From contig NZ_NKJI01000012.1 of assembly GCF_002277815.1 (NCBI RefSeq), forward strand, positions 1-64,000: DNA of 64,000 nt, read 5' to 3'. A program made the position numbers and the translations under genes. Below are positions 16,280 through 29,525 of this stretch, in pieces; the stretch's first letter is position 1; each line of letters opens with the position of its first letter. Under the pieces are notes generated by a model. That model did not search any database and was not told where the DNA came from. It worked only from the letters and a program-made list of their open reading frames with translations. The DNA comes from Pseudomonas sp. ERMR1:02. GTDB taxonomy: Bacteria; Pseudomonadota; Gammaproteobacteria; Pseudomonadales; Pseudomonadaceae.

Positions 16280-18658
16280 ATGAAACGTCTGCTGCTAACT
16301 GCGGTTCTCACCGTATTGATGATCGCCGAAGTTCACGCCGAGTCCTTCACTATCTCTGATATTCGCGTCAATGGCCTCCAGCGGGTCTCCGCGGGTAGCG
16401 TCTTTGGTGCTTTGCCGTTGAACGTCGGTGAACAGGCGGATGATCGACGCCTGGTGGAATCCACTCGAGCGTTGTTTAAAACCGGTTTCTTTCAAGATAT
16501 CCAGCTGGGCCGCGATGGCAACGTCCTTGTCATCACTGTAGTCGAGCGTCCATCGGTTGCCAGTATCGAGATCGAAGGTAACAAGGCGATCTCCACTGAA
16601 GACCTGATGAAAGGTCTCAAGCAATCCGGTCTGGCCGAGGGTGAGATCTTCCAGCGCGCCACCCTTGAAGGTGTGCGTAACGAGCTGCAGCGTCAGTACG
16701 TCGCTCAGGGCCGCTACTCGGCAACCGTCGACACCGAAGTGGTGCCGCAGCCGCGCAACCGGGTTGGCTTGAAGGTCAACATCAACGAAGGCACCGTTGC
16801 GGCTATCCAGCACATCAACGTGGTGGGAAACACGATCTTCCCTGATGAAGACCTGATCGACCTGTTCGAATTAAAGACGACCAACTGGCTCTCGTTCTTC
16901 AAGAACGACGACAAGTATGCTCGTGAAAAACTCTCCGGTGACCTGGAGCGTCTGCGTTCCTACTACCTGGATCGCGGCTATATCAACATGGATATCGCTT
17001 CGACCCAAGTGTCCATCACTCCGGACAAGAAACACGTTTATATCACCGTCAATATCAACGAGGGTCAGAAGTACACCGTTCGTGACGTCAAGCTGAGCGG
17101 CGACCTGAAAGTTCCTGAGGACCAGGTCAAGTCTTTGCTGCTGGTGCAGAAAGGCCAGGTGTTCTCGCGCAAGCTGATGACCACTACTTCCGAACTGATC
17201 ACCCGTCGTCTGGGTAACGAGGGCTACACCTTCGCCAACGTCAACGGTGTGCCGCAGCCCCATGATGAAGATCACACCGTAGACATCACCTTCGCTGTCG
17301 ATCCGGGCAAACGTGCCTACGTCAATCGCATCAACTTCCGTGGAAACACCAAGTCGGAAGACGAAGTGCTGCGTCGTGAAATGCGTCAGATGGAAGGCGG
17401 TTGGGCTTCGACCTATCTGATCGATCAATCCAAGACCCGTCTTGAGCGCTTGGGCTTCTTCAAGGAAGTCAACGTGGAAACACCGGCCGTACCGGGCGTT
17501 GACGACCAGGTTGATGTCAACTACAGCGTGGAAGAACAAGCCTCCGGCTCGATTACCGCCAGCGTCGGTTTCGCCCAGAGTGCGGGTCTGATCCTCGGTG
17601 GTTCGATCACCCAGAACAACTTCCTCGGTACCGGTAACAAGGTCAGCATCGGCTTGACCCGCAGCCAATACCAGAGCCGCTATAACTTCGGTTATGTCGA
17701 CCCCTACTGGACTGCTGATGGCGTGAGCCTGGGTTACAACGCGTTCTACCGTACCACCGACTACAAAGATCTTGATGTCAACGTAGCCAGCTACGCAGTA
17801 GACAGTCTGGGTGCAGGTGTCAGCGTCGGTTACCCAATCAGCGAGACTTCGCGTCTCACGTTCGGTTTGACTGCGCAACAAGACAAGATCAAGACAGGTC
17901 TTTACACCGTCGACGAAATCTTCGACTTCGTAAACCAGCAAGGTGATCAGTACCTGAACTTCAAGGCATCGGCCGGTTGGTCTGAGTCCACGTTGAACAA
18001 AGGTGTGCTGGCGACCCGTGGCCATTCCCAAAGCCTTACCATGGAGGCCACGACTCCAGGCAGTGATTTGTCGTTCTTCAAGCTTGATTACCGCGGTCAG
18101 TTGTTCCAGCCGTTGTCTGAAAACTACACCATGCGCCTCCATACCGAGCTAGGTTATGGCGATGGTTATGGTTCCACTGATGGCTTGCCTTTCTATGAAA
18201 ACTACTATGCTGGTGGTTTCAACTCGGTTCGTGGCTTCAAGGACAGTACTCTGGGTCCTCGCAGTACTCCGAGCCGTGGCGTTAACCCGGGTACCGCGCA
18301 GGACCCGGATCAGGATCCATTACCGTTTGGTGGTAACGTCCTGATTCAGGGTGGTGTAGAAGTTCTGTTCCCGTTGCCGTTCGTGAAAGATCAGCGTTCC
18401 TTGCGCACCTCGGTATTCTGGGACGTGGGTAATGTGTTCGATTCGACTTGCAAGCAGAGCACTAACGCCGATGGCTCGAAGTCCAACACTCAATGTAACG
18501 ACATCAGCCTGAGTAATATGGCCAGTTCGGTGGGTGTCGGTGTGACTTGGGTTACTGCCCTTGGTCCGTTGAGCTTCGCGTTAGCGATGCCAGTTAAAAA
18601 GCCGGACAGCAATGCCGAGACTCAAGTGTTCCAATTCTCCCTCGGCCAGACGTTCTAA
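16280..18658 (+). CDS. bamA: Outer membrane beta-barrel assembly protein BamA
   Basis: Core of the BAM complex that folds beta-barrel proteins into the outer membrane. 792 residues from the ATG at 16280 (RBS AAGAAAGGA). A signal peptide ends in EVHA at about residue 20. Five POTRA domains follow to about residue 420 (FTISDIRVNGLQRVSAGSVF, then VASIEIEGNKAI, IQHINVVGNTIF, VRDVKLSGDL and VNRINFRGNTKS). The 16-strand barrel carries the lid-loop VRGF motif in GGFNSVRGFKDSTLG and ends in FQFSLGQTF with a terminal Phe. skp and the lpx genes follow, giving an outer-membrane biogenesis operon. Confidence 0.97.
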   Translation: MKRLLLTAVLTVLMIAEVHAESFTISDIRVNGLQRVSAGSVFGALPLNVGEQADDRRLVESTRALFKTGFFQDIQLGRDGNVLVITVVERPSVASIEIEGNKAISTEDLMKGLKQSGLAEGEIFQRATLEGVRNELQRQYVAQGRYSATVDTEVVPQPRNRVGLKVNINEGTVAAIQHINVVGNTIFPDEDLIDLFELKTTNWLSFFKNDDKYAREKLSGDLERLRSYYLDRGYINMDIASTQVSITPDKKHVYITVNINEGQKYTVRDVKLSGDLKVPEDQVKSLLLVQKGQVFSRKLMTTTSELITRRLGNEGYTFANVNGVPQPHDEDHTVDITFAVDPGKRAYVNRINFRGNTKSEDEVLRREMRQMEGGWASTYLIDQSKTRLERLGFFKEVNVETPAVPGVDDQVDVNYSVEEQASGSITASVGFAQSAGLILGGSITQNNFLGTGNKVSIGLTRSQYQSRYNFGYVDPYWTADGVSLGYNAFYRTTDYKDLDVNVASYAVDSLGAGVSVGYPISETSRLTFGLTAQQDKIKTGLYTVDEIFDFVNQQGDQYLNFKASAGWSESTLNKGVLATRGHSQSLTMEATTPGSDLSFFKLDYRGQLFQPLSENYTMRLHTELGYGDGYGSTDGLPFYENYYAGGFNSVRGFKDSTLGPRSTPSRGVNPGTAQDPDQDPLPFGGNVLIQGGVEVLFPLPFVKDQRSLRTSVFWDVGNVFDSTCKQSTNADGSKSNTQCNDISLSNMASSVGVGVTWVTALGPLSFALAMPVKKPDSNAETQVFQFSLGQTF

Positions 18659-18703
18659 GCGTCTGACCCAAGATAACGACAATGGATTTTGTAGGAGTGC
18701 ATC

Positions 18704-19207
18704 GTGCGTAAGTTGACTCAATTGGTTCTCCTGGCTTCCGTACTGGTAGCAGGCCCGGCATTTGCCGACATGAAAATTGCCGTTTTGAACTATCAGATGG
18801 CCTTGCTGGAATCCGATGCGGCCAAGAAATACGCCGTAGACGCCGAGAAAAAGTTCGGTCCTCAACTGACCAAGCTCAAGTCTCTGGAAAGCAGTGCCAA
18901 GGGTATTCAGGATCGCCTGATGGCCGGTGGCGACAAAATGCAGCAAGGCGAGCGTGAGCGTCTGGAGCTCGAGTTCAAGCAAAAGGCTCGTGACTTCCAG
19001 TTCCAGTCCAAGGAGCTGAACGAAGCCAAAGCCGTTGCTGACCGTGAAATGCTGAAGCAGCTCAAGCCGAAACTGGACAGCGCTGTGGAAGAAGTCATCA
19101 AGAAAGGTGCTTTTGACCTGGTCTTCGAGCGTGGTGCAGTGATTGATGTCAAGCCTCAGTACGACATCACGCGCCAGGTTATCGAGCGCATGAATCAGCT
19201 GAAGTAA
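18704..19207 (+). CDS. skp: Periplasmic chaperone Skp/OmpH
   Basis: Holdase that keeps outer-membrane proteins soluble in the periplasm on the way to BamA. 167 residues, GTG start after TAGGAGTGCATC. The signal peptide MRKLTQLVLLASVLVAGPAF is cleaved after AFA. The mature part is strongly charged and helical (KSLESSAKGIQDRLMAGGDK and following residues), consistent with the tentacle coiled coils, and FDLVFERGAVIDVKPQYDIT is the family C-terminal block. lpxD starts three bases after its stop. Confidence 0.95.
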   Translation: MRKLTQLVLLASVLVAGPAFADMKIAVLNYQMALLESDAAKKYAVDAEKKFGPQLTKLKSLESSAKGIQDRLMAGGDKMQQGERERLELEFKQKARDFQFQSKELNEAKAVADREMLKQLKPKLDSAVEEVIKKGAFDLVFERGAVIDVKPQYDITRQVIERMNQLK

Positions 19208-19210
19208 TCC

Positions 19211-20266
19211 ATGACCGCGACCATTAAGCTCGGCCAATTGGCCGAGTTCCTCGGCGCCACTCTGCGTGGTGACCCGGAGAAAGCAATTACTGGGCTAGCC
19301 ACCTTGCAGGAGGCTGGCCCAGCTCAGTTGAGCTTTCTCGCAAATCCCCAATACCGAAAGTACCTGGCAGACAGCCAGGCCGCAGCCTTGTTGCTCAAAG
19401 CCGCTGATGCTGAAGGTTTTGCCGGGAATGCACTGGTGGTGCCTGATCCGTACGCTGCCTACGCTCGTGTTTCTCACCTGTTCGATCCCAAGCCCAAGGC
19501 AGCTGCCGGCATTCATCCCACAGCGGTGATTGCGGCAGACGCAGTGGTAGACCCGGCGGCGAGTATCGGCGCCTTCGTGGTCATCGAAAGCGGGGCGCGA
19601 GTTGATGCCGGTACGACCATCGGTGCGCACTGCTTCATCGGTGCCCGTAGCGTTATTGGCGAAGGTGGCTGGCTCGCACCGCGCGTCACGCTGTATCACG
19701 ACGTGCGCATCGGCAAGCGGGTGGTGATTCAATCCGGTGCCGTGCTGGGTGGCGAAGGCTTCGGATTTGCCAACGAGAAAGGTATCTGGCAGAAAATCGC
19801 CCAGATCGGTGGCGTACGGGTCGGCGACGACGTGGAAATTGGCGTGAATACCGCTATCGACCGCGGCGCGCTGGCCGATACCATCATTGGTAATGGTGTG
19901 AAGCTCGATAATCAGATTCAGATCGCGCACAACGTTCAGGTGGGTGATCACACGGCCATGGCGGCGTGCGTCGGGATTTCCGGCAGCACCAAAATCGGCA
20001 AGCATTGCATGCTCGCCGGTGGCGTAGGGCTGGTGGGGCATATCGACATTTGCGACAACGTTTTCATCACCGGGATGACCATGGTGACTCACTCGATCAC
20101 AGAGGCGGGCGCTTATTCTTCCGGCACGGCGATGCAGCCGGCAGCCGAGTGGCGCAAAAGCGCGGCACGTATCCGTCAGCTCGATGACATCGCGCGGCGT
20201 TTGCGACAGCTGGAAAAGCAAGCAGGGGAAGTGACCCCTGGCGGTAATGCTTCATCAGATGGCTGA
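19211..20266 (+). CDS. lpxD: UDP-3-O-(3-hydroxyacyl)glucosamine N-acyltransferase
   Basis: Third step of lipid A synthesis: adds the 2-N-linked hydroxyacyl chain. 351 residues: an N-terminal uridine-binding domain (KLGQLAEFLGATLRGDPEKA), then left-handed beta-helix repeats (HPTAVIAADAVVDPAASIGA and onwards), the active His in DNQIQIAHNVQVGDHTAMAA, and a C-terminal helix (RIRQLDDIARRLRQLEKQ). The next gene in order is fabZ, after about 108 bases without a gene. Confidence 0.96.
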   Translation: MTATIKLGQLAEFLGATLRGDPEKAITGLATLQEAGPAQLSFLANPQYRKYLADSQAAALLLKAADAEGFAGNALVVPDPYAAYARVSHLFDPKPKAAAGIHPTAVIAADAVVDPAASIGAFVVIESGARVDAGTTIGAHCFIGARSVIGEGGWLAPRVTLYHDVRIGKRVVIQSGAVLGGEGFGFANEKGIWQKIAQIGGVRVGDDVEIGVNTAIDRGALADTIIGNGVKLDNQIQIAHNVQVGDHTAMAACVGISGSTKIGKHCMLAGGVGLVGHIDICDNVFITGMTMVTHSITEAGAYSSGTAMQPAAEWRKSAARIRQLDDIARRLRQLEKQAGEVTPGGNASSDG

Positions 20267-20374
20267 TACCATTTCCATATCAAGTGTGCGCAGCCGCTAG
20301 ACTGCGTCCTTGATTTGCTAGCGGAGTGCGCGTCAGTCGCGCGCTCCCAATCTTTACATAGGCTTCCCCCCGAA

Positions 20375-20815
20375 ATGATGGACATCAACGAGATTCGCGA
20401 ATACCTGCCTCACCGTTACCCGTTCCTGCTGGTGGATCGGGTCGTGGAACTGGATGTGGAAGGCAAGCGCATTCGCGCCTACAAGAATGTCAGCATCAAC
20501 GAACCGTTCTTCAATGGTCACTTTCCCGCGCATCCAATCATGCCGGGCGTGCTGATCATCGAAGCGATGGCTCAGGCTGCCGGGATCCTTGGTTTTAAAA
20601 TGCTCGACGTGAAACCAGCCGATGGCACCCTCTACTACTTCGTCGGCTCCGACAAACTGCGCTTCCGCCAGCCGGTGTTGCCGGGCGATCAGTTGATCCT
20701 TGAAGCCAAGTTCCTGAGCTGCAAGCGTCAGATCTGGAAATTCGAGTGCCAGGCTTCGGTCGATGGCAAGCCGGTCTGTTCTGCTGAAATCATCTGCGCG
20801 GAACGCAAACTATGA
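20375..20815 (+). CDS. fabZ: 3-hydroxyacyl-[acyl-carrier-protein] dehydratase FabZ
   Basis: Hot-dog-fold dehydratase of fatty acid synthesis that competes with LpxA for 3-hydroxyacyl-ACP. 146 residues from MMDINEIREYLPHRYPFLLV. Catalytic His49 and Glu63 lie in NGHFPAHPIMPGVLIIEAMA. An in-frame upstream extension to 20315 lacks family similarity, so the ATG at 20375 is used (20378 is equally possible). The TGA overlaps the lpxA ATG. Confidence 0.96.
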   Translation: MMDINEIREYLPHRYPFLLVDRVVELDVEGKRIRAYKNVSINEPFFNGHFPAHPIMPGVLIIEAMAQAAGILGFKMLDVKPADGTLYYFVGSDKLRFRQPVLPGDQLILEAKFLSCKRQIWKFECQASVDGKPVCSAEIICAERKL

Positions 20816-21588
20816 GTTTGATTGACCCTCGCGCAATCATCGATCCGACGGCCGTCCTGGCTGACGGCGTCGAGGTCGGCCCGTGGTCGATCATCGGCGC
20901 AGGTGTGGAAATCGGCGAGGGAACGGTAATCGGGCCGCACGTGATTCTCAAAGGCCCGACCCGAATCGGTAAGCACAACCGCATCTACCAGTTTTCCTCG
21001 GTAGGCGAGGACACGCCGGATTTGAAATACAAGGGCGAAGAAACGCGCCTGGTGATGGGTGATCACAACGTCATCCGCGAAGGTGTGACGATTCACCGTG
21101 GAACCATTCAGGACCGTTCGGAAACGACTCTGGGCGACCACAACCTGATCATGGCCTATGCACATATTGGTCATGACAGCGTAATCGGCAACCACTGCAT
21201 TTTGGTCAACAACACGGCGCTGGCCGGGCATGTGCACGTGGAAGACTGGGCCATCCTGTCCGGTTTTACCCTGGTCCACCAGTATTGCCACATCGGTGCC
21301 CACAGCTTTTCCGGCATGGGGACCGCCATTGGCAAGGATGTTCCTGCGTACGTCACGGTATTCGGCAACCCGGCCGAGGCCCGCAGCATGAACTTCGAAG
21401 GTATGCGCCGCCGCGGTTTCAGCGAAGACGCCATCCACGCCCTGCGTCGTGCCTACAAAGTGGTCTACCGCCAGGGCCTGACAGTTGAGCAGGCGCTCGC
21501 CGAACTGGCCGAATCGTCGATCCAGTTCCCGGAAGTTGCGGTGTTTCGTGACTCCATCCAGTCTTCGACCCGCGGCATCACCCGCTAA
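20812..21588 (+). CDS. lpxA: UDP-N-acetylglucosamine O-acyltransferase
   Basis: First step of lipid A synthesis. 258 residues of hexapeptide repeats forming a left-handed beta-helix (IDPRAIIDPTAVLADGVEVG), with the catalytic His region in LIMAYAHIGHDSVIGNHCIL. The helical C-terminal domain begins near FGNPAEARSMNFEGMRRRGF. Coupled by overlap to fabZ and two bases from lpxB. Confidence 0.97.
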   Translation: MSLIDPRAIIDPTAVLADGVEVGPWSIIGAGVEIGEGTVIGPHVILKGPTRIGKHNRIYQFSSVGEDTPDLKYKGEETRLVMGDHNVIREGVTIHRGTIQDRSETTLGDHNLIMAYAHIGHDSVIGNHCILVNNTALAGHVHVEDWAILSGFTLVHQYCHIGAHSFSGMGTAIGKDVPAYVTVFGNPAEARSMNFEGMRRRGFSEDAIHALRRAYKVVYRQGLTVEQALAELAESSIQFPEVAVFRDSIQSSTRGITR

Positions 21589-21590
21589 TC

Positions 21591-22721
21591 ATGGCTAATC
21601 TGCGTATTGCGCTGGTGGCGGGTGAGGCTTCCGGCGACATTCTCGGTGCGGGTCTCATGCGCGCGCTCAAGGCCCGTCATCCGGCGGTCGAATTCATCGG
21701 TGTCGGTGGTCCGCTGATGCAGGCTGAAGGCCTGACATCCTACTTCCCAATGGAACGCCTGTCGGTCATGGGCCTGGTGGAAGTGCTCGGTCGATTGCGC
21801 GAGTTACTGGCACGCCGAAAGAAGCTGGTGGCGGATCTGATCGCCGCAAAACCGGATGTATTCATCGGTATCGATGCTCCGGACTTCAACCTCAATATCG
21901 AACTCAAGTTGCGTCAGACCGGGATCAAGACTGTGCATTACGTCAGCCCCTCAGTTTGGGCCTGGCGGCAGAAGCGGGTGCTGAAGATTCGCGAAGGCTG
22001 CGACCTGATGCTGACGCTGTTCCCGTTCGAAGCGAAATTCTACGAAGAGAAAGGCGTCCCGGTGCGGTTTGTCGGGCACTCCCTGGCCGATGCGATTCCG
22101 CTCGAAGCCGATCGCGCTGCAGCACGGGCCGAGCTGGGCTTGCCTGACGGACCGCTGGTTGCGCTGATGCCGGGCAGTCGTGGCGGCGAAGTCGGTCGTC
22201 TCGGTGCGCTGTTTCTCGATACCGCACAGCGCCTGCGGGCCATGCGTCCCGGCGTTCGCTTTGTCATGCCATGCGCCAGTCCTGAGCGCCGCGCGCAGCT
22301 TGAAGAAATGCTCGCCGGTCGCGATCTGCCGCTGACCTTGCTCGATGGCAAGTCCCATCTGGCCCTTGCTGCATGCGACGCCGTGTTGATTGCATCCGGA
22401 ACCGCAACGCTGGAAGCCCTGTTGTACAAGCGGCCAATGGTGGTTGCTTATCGCCTGGCACCGCTGACGTTCTGGATTCTCAAACGCATGGTGAAAAGCC
22501 CCTACGTTTCCTTGCCGAATCTGCTGGCCCAGCGCTTGCTGGTGCCCGAGTTGCTGCAGGATGACGCAACGGTTGAGGCTCTGGCCCAGACGTTGTCGCC
22601 ACTGATCGGGGATGGTCAGGAGCAAACCCGCGGTTTCGATGAAATCCACCGTACCCTGCGCCTGGATGCTTCCAACCAGGCGGCGGATGCGGTACTCAAC
22701 CTGATCGACCAAGTACAATGA
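21591..22721 (+). CDS. lpxB: Lipid-A-disaccharide synthase
   Basis: GT19 glycosyltransferase joining lipid X to UDP-diacyl-glucosamine. 376 residues. RIALVAGEASGDILGAGLMR is the N-terminal signature; PDVFIGIDAPDFNLNIELKL and HYVSPSVWAWRQKRVLKI are conserved blocks, and MPGSRGGEVGRL and IASGTATLEALLYKRPMVVA line the UDP site. Its stop overlaps the rnhB start. Confidence 0.97.
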   Translation: MANLRIALVAGEASGDILGAGLMRALKARHPAVEFIGVGGPLMQAEGLTSYFPMERLSVMGLVEVLGRLRELLARRKKLVADLIAAKPDVFIGIDAPDFNLNIELKLRQTGIKTVHYVSPSVWAWRQKRVLKIREGCDLMLTLFPFEAKFYEEKGVPVRFVGHSLADAIPLEADRAAARAELGLPDGPLVALMPGSRGGEVGRLGALFLDTAQRLRAMRPGVRFVMPCASPERRAQLEEMLAGRDLPLTLLDGKSHLALAACDAVLIASGTATLEALLYKRPMVVAYRLAPLTFWILKRMVKSPYVSLPNLLAQRLLVPELLQDDATVEALAQTLSPLIGDGQEQTRGFDEIHRTLRLDASNQAADAVLNLIDQVQ

Positions 22722-23359
22722 GTAAAACAAGCATGCAGATGGGGCTGGATTTCACCTTGGTCGCTGAAATTGAAGATCTGGTTGCCGGTGTCGACGAAGT
22801 CGGTCGTGGCCCGCTCTGTGGCGCAGTAGTGACCGCAGCAGTGATCCTCGATCCGAACCGTCCGATCCTTGGGCTGAACGACTCGAAGAAGCTCACCGAA
22901 GCCCGCCGCGAAAAACTCTACGACGAAATCTGCGAAAAAGCCCTGAGCTGGTGCATTGCCCGCGCGGAAGTCGAAGAGATCGACGAGCTGAACATTCTGC
23001 ACGCCACCATGCTGGCCATGCAGCGCGCCGTGGCCGGGCTGCACATCCAGCCGAAACTCGCGATGATCGATGGGAACCGCTGCCCAAAACTGCCGATGCG
23101 CGCCGAAGCTGTGGTTAAGGGCGACAGCAAGGTTCCAGCCATCGCGGCAGCGTCGATTCTGGCGAAGGTCAGCCGTGATCGTGAAATGTCTGCTTTCGAA
23201 TTGATCTATCCGGGTTACGGCATTGGTGGCCACAAAGGCTACCCGACTCCCGTTCATCTGGAAGCGCTCGCCCGTCTTGGGCCAACGCCGATTCACCGGC
23301 GTTCGTTTGCCCCGGTACGGCTCGCTTACGAAGCACGCGAAAGCCTGATCGAGAGTTAG
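22718..23359 (+). CDS. rnhB: Ribonuclease HII
   Basis: Removes ribonucleotides misincorporated in DNA and RNA of hybrids. 213 residues. VAGVDEVGRGPLCGAVV contains the catalytic Asp26-Glu27 pair, LNDSKKLTEARREKLY is the next signature, and KVPAIAAASILAKVSRDREM carries further active-site residues. Starts within the lpxB stop (ATGA). A strong terminator follows, closing the long bamA-lpx-rnhB unit before dnaE. Confidence 0.96.
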   Translation: MSKTSMQMGLDFTLVAEIEDLVAGVDEVGRGPLCGAVVTAAVILDPNRPILGLNDSKKLTEARREKLYDEICEKALSWCIARAEVEEIDELNILHATMLAMQRAVAGLHIQPKLAMIDGNRCPKLPMRAEAVVKGDSKVPAIAAASILAKVSRDREMSAFELIYPGYGIGGHKGYPTPVHLEALARLGPTPIHRRSFAPVRLAYEARESLIES

Positions 23360-23380
23360 TCGCGAGGCTGATTTTTTTTA

Positions 23381-23414
23381 ACAAGGCCCGGTACAATCCG
23401 GGCCTTGTTGTTTT
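23381..23414 (+). terminator. Rho-independent terminator between rnhB and dnaE
   Basis: Perfect 12-base arms AACAAGGCCCGG and CCGGGCCTTGTT around a six-base loop, followed by GTTTT and preceded by a T8 run. It may work in both directions. Confidence 0.85.
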
Positions 23415-23436
23415 CATGTATACAGACAGGATCACT

Positions 23437-26958
<3,522 letters not shown>

Positions 26959-27111
26959 CGGCCAGGTGCCTTTTTTTGCCATCAAGAATGCGCCCTGACC
27001 CCAGCCAAAATATTTAATCTCGACCTGAACGCGCCTCTCCCTTAAGGTAGGGCGCGAATAGACAACCGGCCGGCCCAAGCGCTCTTGGACGTCGACCCAT
27101 GACGGACGCCT

Positions 27112-28059
27112 ATGAACCCGAATTTTCTTGATTTCGAACAGCCGATCGCCGACCTGCAAGCCAAGATCGAAGAATTGCGCTTGGTCGGTAATGACAATTC
27201 GCTGAATATCGGCGATGAGATCTCCCGCCTGCAGGACAAAAGCAGCACGCTGACCGAGGACATCTTCGGCAAGCTGACCAGCTGGCAGATCGCGCGTCTG
27301 GCGCGTCACCCGCGGCGCCCGTACACCCTGGACTACATTGAACACATTTTCACCGAGTTCGATGAGTTGCACGGCGACCGTCACTTCTCCGACGACGCCG
27401 CCATCGTGGGCGGTATCGCCCGTCTGGACGACCAGCCTGTGATGATCATCGGCCACCAGAAAGGCCGTGAAGTGCGTGAAAAGGTTCGCCGCAACTTCGG
27501 CATGCCGCGTCCGGAAGGCTACCGCAAAGCCTGCCGCCTGATGGAAATGGCCGAACGCTTCAAGATGCCGATCCTGACCTTCATCGACACCCCGGGTGCA
27601 TACCCTGGCATCGACGCTGAAGAGCGTAACCAGAGCGAAGCGATCGCCTGGAACCTGCGCGTCATGGCTCGCCTGAAAACCCCAATCATCGCCACCGTGA
27701 TCGGTGAAGGTGGTTCCGGTGGTGCGCTGGCGATCGGCGTTTGCGATCAGTTGAACATGCTGCAGTACTCGACCTACGCAGTGATCTCGCCGGAAGGCTG
27801 CGCTTCGATTCTGTGGAAAACCGCCGAGAAAGCGCCGGACGCCGCTGAAGCCATGGGCATCACCGCCGAACGCCTCAAAGGACTGGGTATCGTGGACAAA
27901 GTGATCGGCGAGCCGTTGGGCGGCGCACACCGTAATCCGGCTGCCGCAGCTGCCTCGATCCGTGCCGAACTGAGTTCGCAACTGGCGATGCTGAAGAAGC
28001 TCGACCACAAGGCGCTGCTGGACCGTCGTTACGAGCGCCTGATGAGCTACGGTCTCTGA
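27112..28059 (+). CDS. accA: Acetyl-CoA carboxylase carboxyltransferase subunit alpha
   Basis: With AccD, transfers CO2 from carboxy-biotin to acetyl-CoA to make malonyl-CoA. 315 residues. NFLDFEQPIADLQAKIEELR is the N-terminal helix, RHFSDDAAIVGGIARLDDQP and FIDTPGAYPGIDAEERNQSE the crotonase-like core, and VIGEGGSGGALAIGVCDQLN the oxyanion loop. It follows dnaE after about 150 bases, the conserved gamma-proteobacterial order. A REP pair separates it from tilS. Confidence 0.97.
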   Translation: MNPNFLDFEQPIADLQAKIEELRLVGNDNSLNIGDEISRLQDKSSTLTEDIFGKLTSWQIARLARHPRRPYTLDYIEHIFTEFDELHGDRHFSDDAAIVGGIARLDDQPVMIIGHQKGREVREKVRRNFGMPRPEGYRKACRLMEMAERFKMPILTFIDTPGAYPGIDAEERNQSEAIAWNLRVMARLKTPIIATVIGEGGSGGALAIGVCDQLNMLQYSTYAVISPEGCASILWKTAEKAPDAAEAMGITAERLKGLGIVDKVIGEPLGGAHRNPAAAAASIRAELSSQLAMLKKLDHKALLDRRYERLMSYGL

Positions 28060-28082
28060 TCTGACCCCGGCTTTAGCTTTAA

Positions 28083-28172
28083 TGTGGGAGCGGGCTTGCT
28101 CGCGAAAGCGGTATAACAGTCAACGGATGTGTTGAATGTTGAATCGCTTCCGCGAGCAAGCCCGCTCCCACA
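28083..28172. repeat. REP pair, TGTGGGAGCGGGCTTGCTCGCG type
   Basis: Arms TGTGGGAGCGGGCTTGCTCG and complement facing each other around a roughly 45-base AT-rich loop. It is a different arm class from the TGTAGGAGC elements and lies between accA and tilS. Confidence 0.85.
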
Positions 28173-28208
28173 TTTGTTTTGTGTGAAGTGATCGATAGGA
28201 GTCAGCCC

Positions 28209-29525
28209 ATGATTGATCTGTCTGTCAGGCTTCTCCTGAATCTCACCCCATGGCTCAACGCCACAACCTGGCGCATCGCCTTTTCCGGTGGTCTCGACTC
28301 CACTGTCCTGCTGCACCTTCTCTCACACCTCGCAAAAACCGAATCCCTGCCCGCGTTAAGCGCTATCCATGTACATCACGGCCTTCAGGCTGTGGCAGAC
28401 GCGTGGCCGGAGCATTGCCAATCGGTCTGTGAGGGGCTGGGCGTGCCGCTGCGGGTGATCCGTGTTCAGGTCCAATCCGGCGCCAGTCTTGAGCGTGCGG
28501 CCCGGGAGGCGCGCTATGCCGCGCTCATCGAAGTCACTCAAGTCAATGAAGTACTGCTGACCGCTCAACACCGTGACGATCAGGCGGAAACCTTGCTGTT
28601 TCGCTTGTTACGTGGGGCTGGGGTGAGAGGCTTGTCGGGGATGCCACGGCAGCGTCCGCTGGGAGGAGGGCACCTGCTGCGGCCCTTGCTCGATGTCACC
28701 CGTGCCGAGCTGGAGGCCTATGCGGCGGAGCATCAACTGAGCTGGATAGAGGATCCTTCCAACCAGGATCGACAATTCTCGCGTAATTTCCTGCGTCATC
28801 AGGTATTCCCGGTGCTATCAGCACGTTGGCCTCAGGCGATGGCGACCATGGCTCGCAGCGCCGCGCATTTGAGTGAAGCGCAGGGGTTGCTTGATGAGCT
28901 TGCCCAGATCGACTTGAGCCAGGCACGCACCACCAGTGAATTCGATTGGCTGGGATTGCCGTCGCTGGAACTGGCTTCACTGGAAAATCTTTCCACCGCG
29001 CGTCAGCGCAATGCGCTCAGCCATTGGCTTGAGTCGTTAACACGACTGCCGGACAGCGACCATTGGTCGGGTTGGGAGAATTTGCGCGATGCCACCGTCG
29101 ATGCCCGACCAATCTGGCGGCTGGCGGATGGCGAGCTGCATCGGGCGGGTGGACGGGTCTGGTGGTTGTCCGGTAGCTGGTTGCGTACTTCGCCTGCTGC
29201 TGGAACCTGGCCCGACCCCTCGCTGCCGTTGACGTTGCCCGACAACGGTGTGCTCAAGATCACCGGGCGAATCGCCGATGGCCCTTTGCAGATCCGCTAT
29301 CGTGAAGGGGGAGAAGTGATGGAATTGCCAGGTCGTGGGCACCGCGACCTGAAGCGTTTGCTCAACGAAAGCGGTGTGCCGCTGTTCGTGCGCGGCAGAT
29401 TGCCGCTGCTCTTCAAAGACGGGCAATTGCTGGCGGTGGCCAATGTTCCTGGACTGGATGGCGGTGCGGCAGGTGGCTGGAGTTTGCAATGGAAGCCGTT
29501 GAGCGAAGATCAAGGTTTGAGCTGA
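28209..29525 (+). CDS. tilS: tRNA(Ile)-lysidine synthase
   Basis: Converts C34 of the tRNA-Ile CAU anticodon to lysidine, changing it to read AUA. 438 residues from the ATG at 28209 (RBS TAGGAGTCAGCCC). The PP-loop SGGLDS is at 26-31. ALSAIHVHHGLQ, LLTAQHRDDQAETLLFRLLR and MPRQRPL are family blocks, and the C-terminal TilS domains include LPGRGHRDLKRLLNESGVP. Conserved position between accA and pyrG. Confidence 0.95.
   Translation: MIDLSVRLLLNLTPWLNATTWRIAFSGGLDSTVLLHLLSHLAKTESLPALSAIHVHHGLQAVADAWPEHCQSVCEGLGVPLRVIRVQVQSGASLERAAREARYAALIEVTQVNEVLLTAQHRDDQAETLLFRLLRGAGVRGLSGMPRQRPLGGGHLLRPLLDVTRAELEAYAAEHQLSWIEDPSNQDRQFSRNFLRHQVFPVLSARWPQAMATMARSAAHLSEAQGLLDELAQIDLSQARTTSEFDWLGLPSLELASLENLSTARQRNALSHWLESLTRLPDSDHWSGWENLRDATVDARPIWRLADGELHRAGGRVWWLSGSWLRTSPAAGTWPDPSLPLTLPDNGVLKITGRIADGPLQIRYREGGEVMELPGRGHRDLKRLLNESGVPLFVRGRLPLLFKDGQLLAVANVPGLDGGAAGGWSLQWKPLSEDQGLS

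Noticed and set aside
16871..18142. 423-codon minus-strand frame opposite bamA
   Set aside because: BamA barrel sequence is conserved; composition artefact.
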